The position numbers were made by a program, and so were the translations under genes. From Piscicola geometra (lineage: Eukaryota; Annelida; Clitellata; Hirudinida; Piscicolidae), in contig OX030958.1 in NCBI GenBank assembly GCA_943735955.1, forward strand, positions 4,797,331 to 4,861,330: a stretch of DNA of 64,000 nucleotides, written 5' to 3'. Positions 24,746-35,500 of this stretch are shown one piece after another; within the stretch, counting starts at the first letter, position 1, and every line of letters begins with the position of its first letter. The notes under the pieces were generated by a model, which was not told the origin of the DNA, made no database searches, and was given only the letters and a program-made list of their open reading frames with translations.

Positions 24746-26265
24746 TCATTTACTCCAATTTCCAAAAAGAACCCTTCGAATGTCTGACCGACTAGCAAAT
24801 TCTTCTACTAGCTTCTTAAAATCCTGATGTGCATGACAAACGGCTAGTGAATTCAAGCGAGACTGTCATAGGTGCACGCAACCAAGTCTTAAGACGCCGC
24901 AAAGCACTAAAAGATATTTCTGTAGTACATGACGTTATTGGACACACAAGCATCAGCCTGATCAATCTTCAACCTAAGGAAACAGATGTCTGACTTCCGT
25001 GATCATAGCTTGCTTTATTTTTTGCGTTTGTGTTAAAGTTCATACTGGTCTTTAAACATAGTTAACTGTGAACAAAGACCAGTTTTATTTAACTCACGAT
25101 ACTGCTTGCAAATATCATGGTTCACTTCACCAGTTAGCAACATTGTCTCCAGCTGCAAGTAGGAACCCGAACCAGGAGAATCTAGATTGTACCTTTCTGT
25201 GAGTTGCATGATTGCAATGTCTATGACAGCGTAATATGCTGCTCGATAATGTTCCTCTGGTGTTGTTGCTACATAAGCTGGGCCCAGCCCACAATACTTT
25301 TGTGGCGGCTTTCGCACCCGAGGTGCAATCGGCTCGAGATCATATGCCAAAACCACACTGTTGACATCTCTGAAAATGGCGTTAAACTGCTCATCTGATC
25401 GTAGGCGACGCAGTTCTCGCACAACTGAATCAGTCGCTGCAACTATTTCACTGACCTTGGCAATTGCTGATTGCAACGACTTGTTTAACTGTTCCAGAAG
25501 TGGAAACACCAAAACAACTACATTGAGGGCCAGTGCAGTAGTGCCCTGTTGAAAAAAGACCTCAAGCCTTTCAGCTGTTTCATCAGCAGTACCAATGGAA
25601 GCAAATGATTCCAAGCTAACAAGTACCACTTCATAATGTTCAAGCACAGAAAACACTGTAGAAACTCTGGTCAGTCATCTTGGAGAACAAAGAAGTTTTA
25701 TACTATACTTTTTCTTCAGTGACTCATCAGGAAAGGCAACTATAAGAGACACTAAAGCATCACTAAACTGCTTTTTGACCTTTCCTGAACGATTGTAAAA
25801 AGCACCTAACTCTTGGAAAAACTGAAGTGAATTGCTTACAAAAAGATTTGCGGCAGCTGTGTGCTGGGCAACAAGATTTGCACAGTGTGCAGAACAGTGG
25901 AAAAACATTGCAAGCGAATGCTCACTGCTGATAAAAGCCTAACAACCATTATATCGGCCGTTCATTATAGCAGCGCCGTCATAAGTCTGAGCTCTCAGTT
26001 TCTCTATAGGTAGCATAATTCTGATCAGAATATATTTTATTTCAGCAGATAATGTTTTTCCGATCGTGTCTGGTGGGCTGAATAAACCAATAAACTGTTC
26101 ATTAACATTCAGAGCTTCATCAACAAAACGAATGAATATCGATTCCTGCTCTAACCCATTGCAGTCTTGTGTGCTGTTAACCACAACACCAAACTGGCTT
26201 GATTCGACAGTGCACACTGTGTTTCTAACGATAAAATGAGCTAAAAGCTTCAGCATTTTTTTTGG
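24746..26265 (-). pseudogene. Disrupted hAT (DUF4371-type) transposase
   Basis: One reading frame runs from 26256 to 25033 but is broken by in-frame TAG at 25939-25941 (after GRYNGC) and TGA at 25675-25677 (after LCSPR, where relatives have Trp). Recognisable blocks are FGVVVNSTQDCNG and TYDGAAIMNGRYNG, which is the DUF4371 RNase-H-like core with the catalytic YDGA region. These are followed by FFHCSAHCANLV, LCSPR, and a helical insertion domain. The C-terminal hAT dimerisation block (SRLNSLAVCH, then FASRSDIRRVLFG, ending at 24746) lies in another frame, so at least one frameshift follows 25033. A further shift in a run of eight A residues just upstream of 26256 disconnects RITAKK from MLKLLAHF. 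The N-terminal zinc-finger region is not seen. Confidence 0.85.
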
Positions 26266-26576
26266 CAGTTATGCGATATGAAACTTGTGGTTTGATTTAA
26301 CCACAACTTTAGTTAATGTTCGAAGCCTTTTGAAATTCATTAACTTTGGTTCATCTGAAAAATTGAAAGGGTCGATATAAAAGTGGACCTCAGAATCCCT
26401 CTATAAATATCGCCCATGCAAAATAAGTAACACAATATGAATGATTTTTTTCTAAAAAATTTTAATCTGTCTGCTTGCAAAAAGTGTTCCGATATTATCT
26501 GAAAAGCATTCTGAATGTCTGCTTGCGAAAATTGAAAAATCAGAAATTTAATTTTTATAAATATATTTTATTAATT

Positions 26577-27256
26577 TAAATCCATAAATATAAAAAGAAG
26601 AGTAGGTGAATGAGTATTTGAGTGAGCAAAGAATAATTTTGCTTCAGACAGCTATCACTATTACTACGCCCATCCAAAATATATTACTGAATAAAAATTC
26701 TGTTTCATGCTATGGTTGACGATTATGCTTGTATTAAGATAGGAGTTGAGAAATTAAGTTATTTGAAAAACTGAGGGGGGTTCATGTTGGAATGGACCCC
26801 AGGACCTCCCTAGCATCGCTGCCCATACATACTCACAATGTATTACTGTATTAGCATTTTTTTATCCCATGGTTGACGATTAGGCTCGTATCCAAATTAG
26901 AGTTGAGAAATATGTATTTTAAAAGAGTGAGGGGGTCCTTGTAAAGGTGGACCCCAGGACCCCCTCAGGATTCCCGCCTAGGCCGTAGAGATAAAAAAAA
27001 CTAGGTGAAAGAGGATTTAAGTAAGCAAAGAATATTTTTGTTTTAGACAGCTATCAATATAACTACATATACTCACAATGTATTACTGTATAAACATTTA
27101 GTTTTATGCCATGGTTGACGATTATGCTTATATCAAAATAGGAATTGTTAAATACAAAAAGGGGAAAAAAGTGGGGGGTCCCTATTAAGGTGCACCCCCC
27201 ACTAAAAAAAAGTGAGGGGGTCCTGACCCCAGGACCCCCCAGGATCGCCGCCCATG
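26577..27256. repeat. Subterminal repeat units of the hAT element
   Basis: About three diverged head-to-tail units, each containing a TACTCACAATGTATTACTG-like block, a CCATGGTTGACGATTA-like block and a GGTGGACCCCAGGACCCCCT-like block. The longer phrase GTGAGCAAAGAATA...GACAGCTATCA recurs near 26620 and 27022. Repeated subterminal motifs are typical binding sites for hAT transposases. Confidence 0.6.
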
Positions 27257-27715
27257 GAGACTGGGGCAAGATGACCTCGTTAACGATTTATGTCGTTTTG
27301 TTATTTTATTTTTAAAGATAATCAACTTTTATTTTTATGAACTGTTAGAGCATTCATTTTTTTGGAATAAATATATCAACATTTACTTTTAAAAATAAAT
27401 ATACTCAAGGAATAATTTGATTTCTCTACAACCCTAAAAAAAATTTCATCTTTTCCCAGTACCGGGGCAAGATGACATCACTGAAAAAAGTCTAAAATAT
27501 TTAATCTTCTGAATATTTTATATGGATAAACAAATCATAAAAATGTTCTTGAATCTTGAAAACATAGTGTTTTCAGCGTTTGCATACTATTATTTAACGA
27601 AAGGGAGGTAGAAGAGCCAGTAGTGGACGTTTCATGTTCTTAACTAGTGAAAAACTGAAAATTTAAGACATTCGTCCTTTTTCCTGAGCGGGTCATCTTG
27701 CCCAATTCTCACCTA

Positions 27716-28112
27716 CTTCTTTTTATATCTTTTTTAAACTATTGGTATTATTCCCTCTTTTTAAATCGTTTGCTATCATACCGTTATTTGATAAACTATT
27801 AAAATACTAGATAAAGTTGTATCCAAGATATTCGCATGTTTGGAAAATACTACAGGGTGAGCACCAACTGGACTTGGGACTTTCGTTACATTCAGTTCTT
27901 TCCATTATTTATTTATTTTATCCGTTGTCAATTAACCATCTCATGATGTTTCTATGATTATTATATTTTTCACTTTACTACAATTATCATAATTTTCCTC
28001 TGTAAATAAATATATATTTATTTTATTCCGCCATATCTGAATGCTATATGTACTTTGAAGCCAGATTTTCCTATTTTTGGTCCTTGTGGCTTTTTATTTC
28101 ACGATTTAGCTC
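27716..28112. other. AT-rich spacer
   Basis: No exon or repeat structure recognised between the MITE end and the next inverted-repeat element. Confidence 0.4.
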
Positions 28113-28437
28113 TACAGTAGGTAGTCGCATAAAATTTTCAAATTATCTTTTCGCAAGTGAAATTATAATTTTCTGAAAAAGGAGTTTAAAACAAAAATAA
28201 ATATATAAAATATATTAAAAAACGATTATTTATAACGAAGATAGAGCCATTTAAAAGTTGAATATTGCATCAAAGATTTTACATGGTGTTTAGCTAAAAA
28301 AGTGACGCACACTTCTAAGCATTGCTTAAAATCCAGTTTGCGGCTTGTATAAGCAACATAATTCAAACTTCATTACTTTTTAAAAATAAAATAAGTTTCA
28401 TTTATTAATAATTTTAAAATTAAATAAATAAATAGGG

Positions 28438-28770
28438 TTTTTATTGCTTTTATTATGAAAAATGAACACAACCAAGGAAAAAATCAAGTGTTATAGTTAA
28501 GTTAAATAAATATAAAAACGTTTTTATAGCTTTTATTATGAAAAATGAACACAATCAAGGGAAAAATCAAGTGTTATAGTTAAGTTAAATAAATATAAAA
28601 CGTTTTTATAGCTTTTATTATGAAAAATAAACACAATCAAGGGAGAAATCGAGTGTTATAGTCAAGTTAAATAAATATAAAAACGTTTTTATAGCTTTTA
28701 TTATGAAAAATGAACACAATCAAGGGAAAAATCAAGTGTTATAGTTAAGTTAAATAAATATAAAACGTTT
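28438..28770. repeat. 82-bp tandem repeat, four copies
   Basis: Four copies of an 82-83-bp unit start at 28438, 28520, 28602 and 28685. Each begins GTTTTTATWGCTTTTATTAT and contains AATCAAGTGTTATAGTTAAG (the third copy has GA for AA). The copies differ at only a few positions, so the expansion is recent. Confidence 0.9.
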
Positions 28771-28953
28771 GGAATGAATTAGTTTTATAATTTTTTGAGA
28801 TTAATTAATGCATTTAATTATAAACAGAACAGCAAATATCTTAGTGATGCCTATTTGACAAACTAAATCGATTATACTATTTTGTTTTGTGAATAGCACA
28901 CCATAGTAACGCCAATCCCTTTAAATTTAAAGGGACATGCGACAAAATAGTAT

Positions 28954-29444
28954 ATTGTTTTGTCAATAGCACACTTACTAAATTAGGCAGTCAATTTTGG
29001 TTTTCTAATCCTTATTTTTGAACTATCCTATAATATGATTTCAAAAATTTCACTTCTCTAGCAAATCGCGGGACAGAGCAGCAGCTCCCCGAAAGAGGTG
29101 CCTAGTTGACAAAGTTGTCAAATAGTATTTGTCAATTCACGCACAAACTAAATTGAATATTCAATTTTGGTTTTCTTTTGATTATTTTTGAACTATCATA
29201 TGATATGATTTCGAAAATTTCATCTTTCTAGCAATTCCCTGAACAGAGCAGCAACTCCCCGAAAGTTAAAATACTATTTGACAACTTTGTCAACTAGGCA
29301 CCTCTTTCGGGGAGCTGCTGCTCTATCCCGCGATTTGCTATAGAAGTGAAATTTTTGAAATCATATCATAGGATAGTTCAAAAATAAGGATTAGAAAACC
29401 AAAATTGACTGCCTAATTTATTTAGTGTGCTATACACAAAACAA
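28954..29444. repeat. Large inverted repeat, arms about 175 bp
   Basis: The left arm 28954-29128 and right arm 29271-29444 are reverse complements with few differences; both contain the block AGCAGCAGCTCCCCGAAAGA or its complement. The 140-bp spacer is itself a diverged direct copy of the left arm (CAATTTTGGTTTTC...CAGCAACTCCCCGAAAG). The sequence could form a long hairpin. Confidence 0.85.
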
Positions 29445-29737
29445 TTAAAACTAAAAATATCACTCACTTTCCAAGAAGATTTCTCTGTACACATGCGTTC
29501 TACATTATATAAAGGACGCTAAGACGATTCTAGAATGTTCTATGAACATTTTGATGTAACCAAAGACTGTTTATGCATACGTAATATTTATAAAATAAAA
29601 AGTGAACACAGTAATTTCATGCGTCTCGAGAATTGAAAATACGCGGACAAAAATATAGCTTAAATTTGTAACGTCAAACTCTTCAAATTTAAAGGGACAT
29701 GCGACTACCTACTCTACAGTCTTTTCCATGTCAGCTA

Positions 29738-29802
29738 CTAGGCGACGGCAGGAATCGAGCATACGACGCTCAGAGTAACGAGTCAACGTTTTAACCCTTA
29801 CA
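29738..29802 (-). other. tRNA-like / tRNA-derived SINE fragment
   Basis: On the minus strand the sequence contains GGTTAAAACGTTGACTC, similar to the A-box/D-arm part of a tRNA. It is followed 25-30 bases later by GCTCGATTCC, close to the B-box GGTTCGANTCC. No matching acceptor stem can be formed, so this is a degenerate tRNA or SINE head rather than a working tRNA. Confidence 0.4.
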
Positions 29803-29990
29803 AAATTGTTTTTTAATATTATTGAAAAGAAACACATACAATATTTCCTAATTTTTTTTTTATTGTTAAATTTTTTATAGAATGAATATTCAAATATTTA
29901 TTCTCCAATAATGTATTTTCTTTGTTGTTCAATTTGTGCGCTTTAAATCCCTTGTTATCGGCTATTTTGTAATCTTAATTATCCGACAAA

Positions 29991-30769
29991 ATGGCTTACC
30001 AAGGTGCTCAAAAAGTACAGAAAGTGATGGTTCAACCCATTGTAAGTTTTTTCAATTTTTTCAAATTAAATGAATAATAAGTTTTTTTAATTTCAGAACT
30101 TGATCTTTCGATACCTGCAAAGCGTGAGTTAATCTCTTATTACTCTTGTATTACTTTTATTAACAGGAACAAAACTTTCTCTTTACTCTATCTATTTTTT
30201 TAATTTAAAATTATTCTTCCCAGAGATCTAGAGTTCAAGTATGGCTGTATGAACAGACAAACCTAAGAATCGAAGGATGCATTCTTGTTGGTTTATAATA
30301 TAATATAAACTTTATATGTTATTTATTTAAATATTTTAAATTTATTATCTAGAAACAAATCAATTATTTCTAAAAGGTATTCAAACAATGTTTTCAAAGG
30401 GATTTGATGAATACATGAACTTGATTTTGGATGAGGCCGAAGAAATTCACCAAAAAACAAAGATTAGGAAAACCCTAGGTGATGTTCTTTCAAAGTTTCA
30501 TCTCTAAGTTCTATAAGACTGATTTTTCTATATTAAGTTTCTTTTATAAATTACCATAATAATACTTTTAGTTTTTGAATTTCACTCTCAAAGTTTTGAA
30601 CATAAATAATTATTAAAAGTTCACGCTTCTAATCAAAATGAGTACTATAAATAGTTGGTTTGCTAGAGTAATTAATATTGAGAACTACTGTCATACAGGC
30701 AAAATACTGCTGAAGGGAGACAACATAACGCTGATACAACAAGTTGGGGTGGTCGCTGATGGGGATTAA
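29991..30769 (+). CDS. SNRPE: Small nuclear ribonucleoprotein E (SmE), 5 exons, 96 aa
   Basis: Exons 29991-30041, 30097-30123, 30224-30286, 30400-30478 and 30699-30769; all introns are GT-AG and the frame is continuous. The product is the Sm-ring protein E of the spliceosomal snRNPs, which assembles with SmF and SmG around the Sm site of U1, U2, U4 and U5 snRNAs. [20 protein letters not shown] is nearly identical to the vertebrate N-terminus. Sm1 (VQVWLYEQ...[15 protein letters not shown]) and Sm2 ([14 protein letters not shown]) are complete, including the RNA-contacting FDEYMN and the KGDN turn. The length equals the family norm (about 92 aa) plus a slightly longer C-terminus, GVVADGD. This is the most certain gene in the window. 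Confidence 0.97.
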
Positions 30770-32515
30770 CAGGTTCAAGCATTCACTGTAACTTAGCAGT
30801 AACTGATACTATAAATTCACATTTTTATAATTATTTATTATTATTAACTGAATGAGTTAATAATAAAAATGATTGCTCTTTATAGTGTGACAATTTATTA
30901 TTAATGTATTATTTATATTTTTAGCTCAATAAATTCCTTTGGGACTTTTATATTTTTCATATGTATCGAAAAAAACAGAAAATTATTTTTTAATGCATAT
31001 TTATTAAACGTCTTCAAAACATGATTCCTATAAATAAGTGTGCCAAAATATTGTCCTAAACAAAGATTTACCCGTTGTAATTACAACCACACCAGCCGCA
31101 TTTGAAATTTTAATACTTTAACATAAATCTGCAACAATTGCATTCGATTTATCTCAACTTTCAAAATTTTTATGGAATATCTGGATCCATAGATGATTTT
31201 CTTTCTAAATATAGCGTAATAAAGTTCCTTGAGTCTTGTGATTGTTTTACGTAGGTAAGAGAAACTTAAACTATTATCCATTAAAGTAAATTCAAATCTA
31301 AAACTTATTGAAAATTGCCTACACATTAAAAAAAATAATTTGGATATCTACATTGTAGCACAAAAATAATCAAATCAACATTGATGTTTTTGCGTTTAAA
31401 AAATGATGAATATCACAACAGATACTATTCATATATGCTTGATTAATTAGGCTAACAAATAAAACGAATCAGTTTTCATTAAAATCATAATCGATATGTT
31501 TAGTACATGGAAAAGTACTCTTGCAACAACGCGACAATAATTACGATAAATATTTTTATAATACTTAGAAAGGGAAAATGATATTTGAATAATAAAGAAT
31601 GGAGATAATTTCAACTCTTGAAGCATGTAAAATACCAGAAGTTCGGACACCTAAAATGTTCATTTTTCGAAAATAATATTTTGGGCTTTTAGTTCGGACA
31701 TAAATCTTAAAAACTAGAATATCTGGTGGTAATTATTGCAAAGAGTAATAAAACTCATAACTGAATTTCAATAATATTATGAATAATTTAATTTGACATG
31801 AGAATAGAAAGACTTATGAGCAAGGGACTTCGATATTTATCAATTTAGTTTTTTCCCGGGTCAGTTGAAAAGACCTACATTTTCGGACAAGAAAAAAATT
31901 AAAGTGTGCAAATATATTTATTCTACGCTAAATCATGAATTTCATAAGCAGCAAAGACACACACAAGCAGTTTAATAATTTTAGCCTTTAAAAGTGATAT
32001 GTTTTCACAGGCGATCTATCTCAAACTTTTGTGAATAAACATACAACTAAAATGGTCTGCTTATATTATAATCAACAGACAATTGAAAACTATTTTGAAT
32101 ATTCATAAAATAACTTCGAAATGAATGCAATCATAACGCTTTTTTGTGCATTACACTACACAATGTGTATGAACTGTTGAATATTTGATGAGGTAAAGTG
32201 GAGATAATGGATATGAAATCGAGTTTAATGCATTTTTGGTCATCGAAAGGTTAAATACACATAGAAACTCACGGAAAAAAATGTCATAGAAAACTATCAA
32301 ACTTTCAAATACAATAAAAAATGCAGGTTTTTATCAATTTATCACACTCCACAATTATTTCAAATATCCATTTCCATTTCAAAAAATCTGATACTGAATT
32401 AAAAGAAACCAATAATCGACAATCTTTCAGCTAAATTAAATATCTAATAAATAATATACATCTATAAAATTTTATGTGTAAAGTACCCAAAACAAGTGAG
32501 AATCGCAAGGAATCC
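30770..32515. other. Convergent intergenic region SNRPE / RhoGEF
   Basis: AT-rich sequence between the 3' ends of SNRPE (plus) and the RhoGEF (minus). Short open frames at 31081-31326, 31447-31650 and 32431-32619 have no recognisable features, and the last is antisense-frame shadow plus 3' UTR. Confidence 0.5.
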
Positions 32516-35500
32516 TCAATGGTTGATAACGTGCGATGATTGTGATTTGTCATTCTTGAGTTTTTGGAACGAATGAGGTGTTGGCTTGATGCGCAGTGAG
32601 TGGTGTCTAGACATTTCATCTTCTTTTGGAGGAGGTTTGAGCAAGAATGATGAAGTGGAAGAGGGTGGAGAAGTGAGGGTATGATGGTGAATGCTTGTGC
32701 TCGAAGTGGGAAACTGTTGGTGAGAGTGTTGTAGTTGTTGAAGAGAGAGGAGGCGGGAGAAAGGAGAAGTGGACTGCTCGTTGAGGTCAGTGAGGTTCGC
32801 TGCTGAACAGGATTGCTGCATGAAGATCAGTGAAAAATAATGAATGTATAATATTCCAATAAAGCAATTATGAGCATCATTTAAATAGAAAGTTAATAGA
32901 AATAACTAACCACTTGAATATCGTATGAAGTGAAATAACTAGGAGCTAATTGGTCCTGGTTGATAGTTGTTGATGGATAAAGAGAAGAAGTTTTTGTGAA
33001 TGTTTCAAATGGTTGTGAGTCGGCAGGAAAAAGCTGCATGGGTGGTCTGTGGCTGAGAGGAGGGTTATAAAAGAACTCTGCGTTGTTGGGGTAGCCGATG
33101 TGATGGTGGCTTTGAGCACTGTTAGGCTGTGGAAAAACTGGGTGTACTTTCTTGCTTTTAAACTGGCTATATTTGTTGGGCAGGTCAATGTGGCTTTGCA
33201 CAAGTTGTGGTTTGCTCTGGTAGGCATCGGAGTAGGTTGGAGCAGTGAATAAACAACTCTCTTTTGTTTGGTGACATTCCACGAGAGTTTCAACTTTGGT
33301 GGAAAGGTTCGATGACGGCTCTGAAGTGCGTCTTAGTACCAAATCTTCGACTGAATCAATTTCGTTTTGTGCTTCTGAAGAGGCGCTTCTCCATTTAGGT
33401 TTTCCATCGCTATTCGAAATTGCAAACACTTCTTTGGAGATTTTTGAAGCTCTGCTATCAATCCTACTTCTGATTCCAGGTGCTTTTGCAAGCTGTTCGA
33501 TCGAAGGAACTGTTAAGCCCTTGTTCAAAATGTCACCTATGTTGCTGTAGAAAGCTTTAGACTTGTTGGCGTGCTCATGTGTGTAAGGAGAAGTAGGGGG
33601 TTTGTTTTCGGATGACCCTTTTTCCTTCACTCTTTTTCTGTACATTTCTTGCACCTCGTATATGTGCTGAATCCATTCTAGCTAAAAATCGTAACATCAA
33701 TTTAATATCAAAGTTATTTTTTAAAGCTTTTTAAATAAAAATATTTATAATAAACATTTAAAAAACGCTTACTTTGTTAGCATGCGAGTCAATCTGTAGA
33801 GTAAAGACACCAATGATTTGCTGGAAGCGGTTGTTGTGGATGATGACAAAAGCGTTTTGGAGGACTGAAGAAGATGACATGCAACCGAAGAGGAAGGCTG
33901 AAGAGCGTTGCGAAAGTGGGTTGCATTCATCCAATAAAGGGGCACAACGCTCCCTAGCTGCTGTCGGAGCAGTCGAGATTGTCTCACTGCTGCCCGTGAA
34001 AGAGTAATCGTCTTCGATGTCGCTGCTGTTCTGAGGCTTATGAACGCCTGGAGACGGCGAAACAGAGTGAATAGTGTAGAAGGAGGAATGGTAAAGAGAA
34101 AATATGAATACAAAGAAAAAGTATAAAAGAGAGAAAAAGTTTTTTATATATAATTGACCATTTAAACCGAAGATTCATAAAATAAGTTCGAAAATACAGG
34201 TCTAAAAAAGATATTTTAAAAAAATAATGTTCTAAAATTATAGATGTCCAAAGGTTTGGTATTTTACAAAAATTTCACTAAAAAAACTTAGCTGCAAAGC
34301 ATACCTGGGCTATCTGGCGGTTTTACATCATGTATTGTGAACCTGGAAGATAAAATAAGGTTTAATAAAGAACATACAGAAGTATCTCGAAAACATTGAC
34401 GTGAAGAGAGGTACCTACCTATCAAGAGCCAATGGCTGACGGTGGACGACAAAGAGGGTGTTCTCAGAGGGAGGTCTCGTCGAGGTGGCAGAGCAGGAAA
34501 CACAGTTCTTCGATAGAGTTTTTCGACATAAATATGTTTTAAAAAATTTAAACTTGATTTTTTCCGATTATAATAAACTTATCACAATAGATGATACAAA
34601 TAGTAATACTTAAAAATATTAATTGATATGAAACCTTTTTTGACTTTTTTATCTTAGTCAACAAAAGTATGTCGTCGAAGAGGAACATGTACATAGGGGT
34701 CACTTTTGAGATTTCTGCGAAATGGTAAGTAGTCTAAAATATAAAACTTTTTAACCAACAAAATTTATCAATAGATTCATACAAATATAAAATGTTTAGT
34801 CAAACATTAGCTCTAAACATTAATAAAATTAAGTGAGGCTGTAAAAGTAAACCAAGGAACTGTAAAAAAAAGAACCCAGCAATGTGACATATCCCTCATA
34901 AACAAGCTTCCTGTTAGAGCATGTGAGTAGTCTCTCGCACGGCTGTTTGTTCAATGTTGTTCGTAAAAACTGCAAGTGTTTGTCTAGAGTAGAGGTGGTT
35001 GTAGTTGAATATCGACTATTTCTCATTTAATATTTTGTTATCAAGTTTTAGAAAAAAGATAGAGAGATAAAAACAATTTTTTTTAATTTAAAAAGCAAAC
35101 CCCTATAAATCATCCATCTTACATCTGGTATGTAGGCTCTGGGGTCGATCTGAGTGATGGGTAGCCATACAATCTGGTGCTGAATCTCTTGAATACGCTC
35201 GTAGTTATTTAAGCTCACCATTTTTGTTTCCAGGTTCACTGTCGGTTAAAGAAAATATGTATCTCAAAATAGACAACATATTACTTTATTTATATTGAAG
35301 CTATCCACATTCAATCAATCAGTCAATCACTAATTATTTGTATAGCGCCCTTTGTGAAAAAAACTAAAGCGCTCAGCCATCACGCTCCGAACAAGTACGT
35401 CTTCAGGCCACGACGGAAAACTATGAGTGACTTAGTTGAAGTTAGAGAAGAGGGTAAAGAATTCCATAAAAAAGGACCGCAGTAAGATAAAGAACGTTGA

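Larger units (their letters stand above)
24138..27256. mobile_element. 3.1-kb hAT transposon with 8-bp target-site duplication
   Basis: A perfect 8-bp duplication GAGACTGG flanks the element (24130-24137 and 27257-27264). The terminal inverted repeats are CAAGGGCGGCGATC on the left and, reading inward from the right, CATGGGCGGCGATC (13 of 14 bases). Inside is a minus-strand DUF4371/ZMYM1-like hAT transposase pseudogene (24746-26265). The right part (26577-27256) holds repeated subterminal units. Length, terminal-repeat form and duplication size all fit the hAT superfamily. The element is dead, because the transposase carries stops and frameshifts. Confidence 0.85.
24125..27715. mobile_element. 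Older MITE split by a hAT insertion
   Basis: The left end TAGGGGAGACTGG (24125-24137), continued after the hAT insertion by GGCAAGATGACC, matches 22 of 25 bases with the inverted right end at 27691-27715 (reverse complement TAGGTGAGAATTGGGCAAGA followed by TGACC). Removing the 3.1-kb hAT element and one 8-bp duplication restores an element of about 464 bp. An internal copy of the GGGGCAAGATGAC motif lies near 27465. No ORF; superfamily not assigned. Confidence 0.6.
28113..29716. mobile_element. TA-flanked inverted-repeat element (Tc1/mariner-like), composite
   Basis: The left end TACAGTAGGTAGTCGCAT (28113-28130) and the right end, reverse-complemented TAGAGTAGGTAGTCGCAT (29699-29716), match at 17 of 18 bases and both begin with TA. 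That fits a Tc1/mariner-type TA target duplication. The interior holds a tandem array (28438-28770) and a large inverted repeat (28954-29444). There is no transposase ORF. Part of its right end recurs at 39424-39535. It may be several nested elements rather than one. Confidence 0.5.

Noticed and set aside
28438..28770. CRISPR-like array
   Set aside because: Units are directly adjacent 82-bp repeats without variable spacers, in an animal genome; this is an ordinary tandem repeat.
32946..34113. Several 65-115-codon frames on both strands over the RhoGEF tail exons
   Set aside because: Shadows of the real exons 32911-33681 and 33773-34047 in other frames; the real frame joins neighbouring exons in phase and reads through the PH domain.
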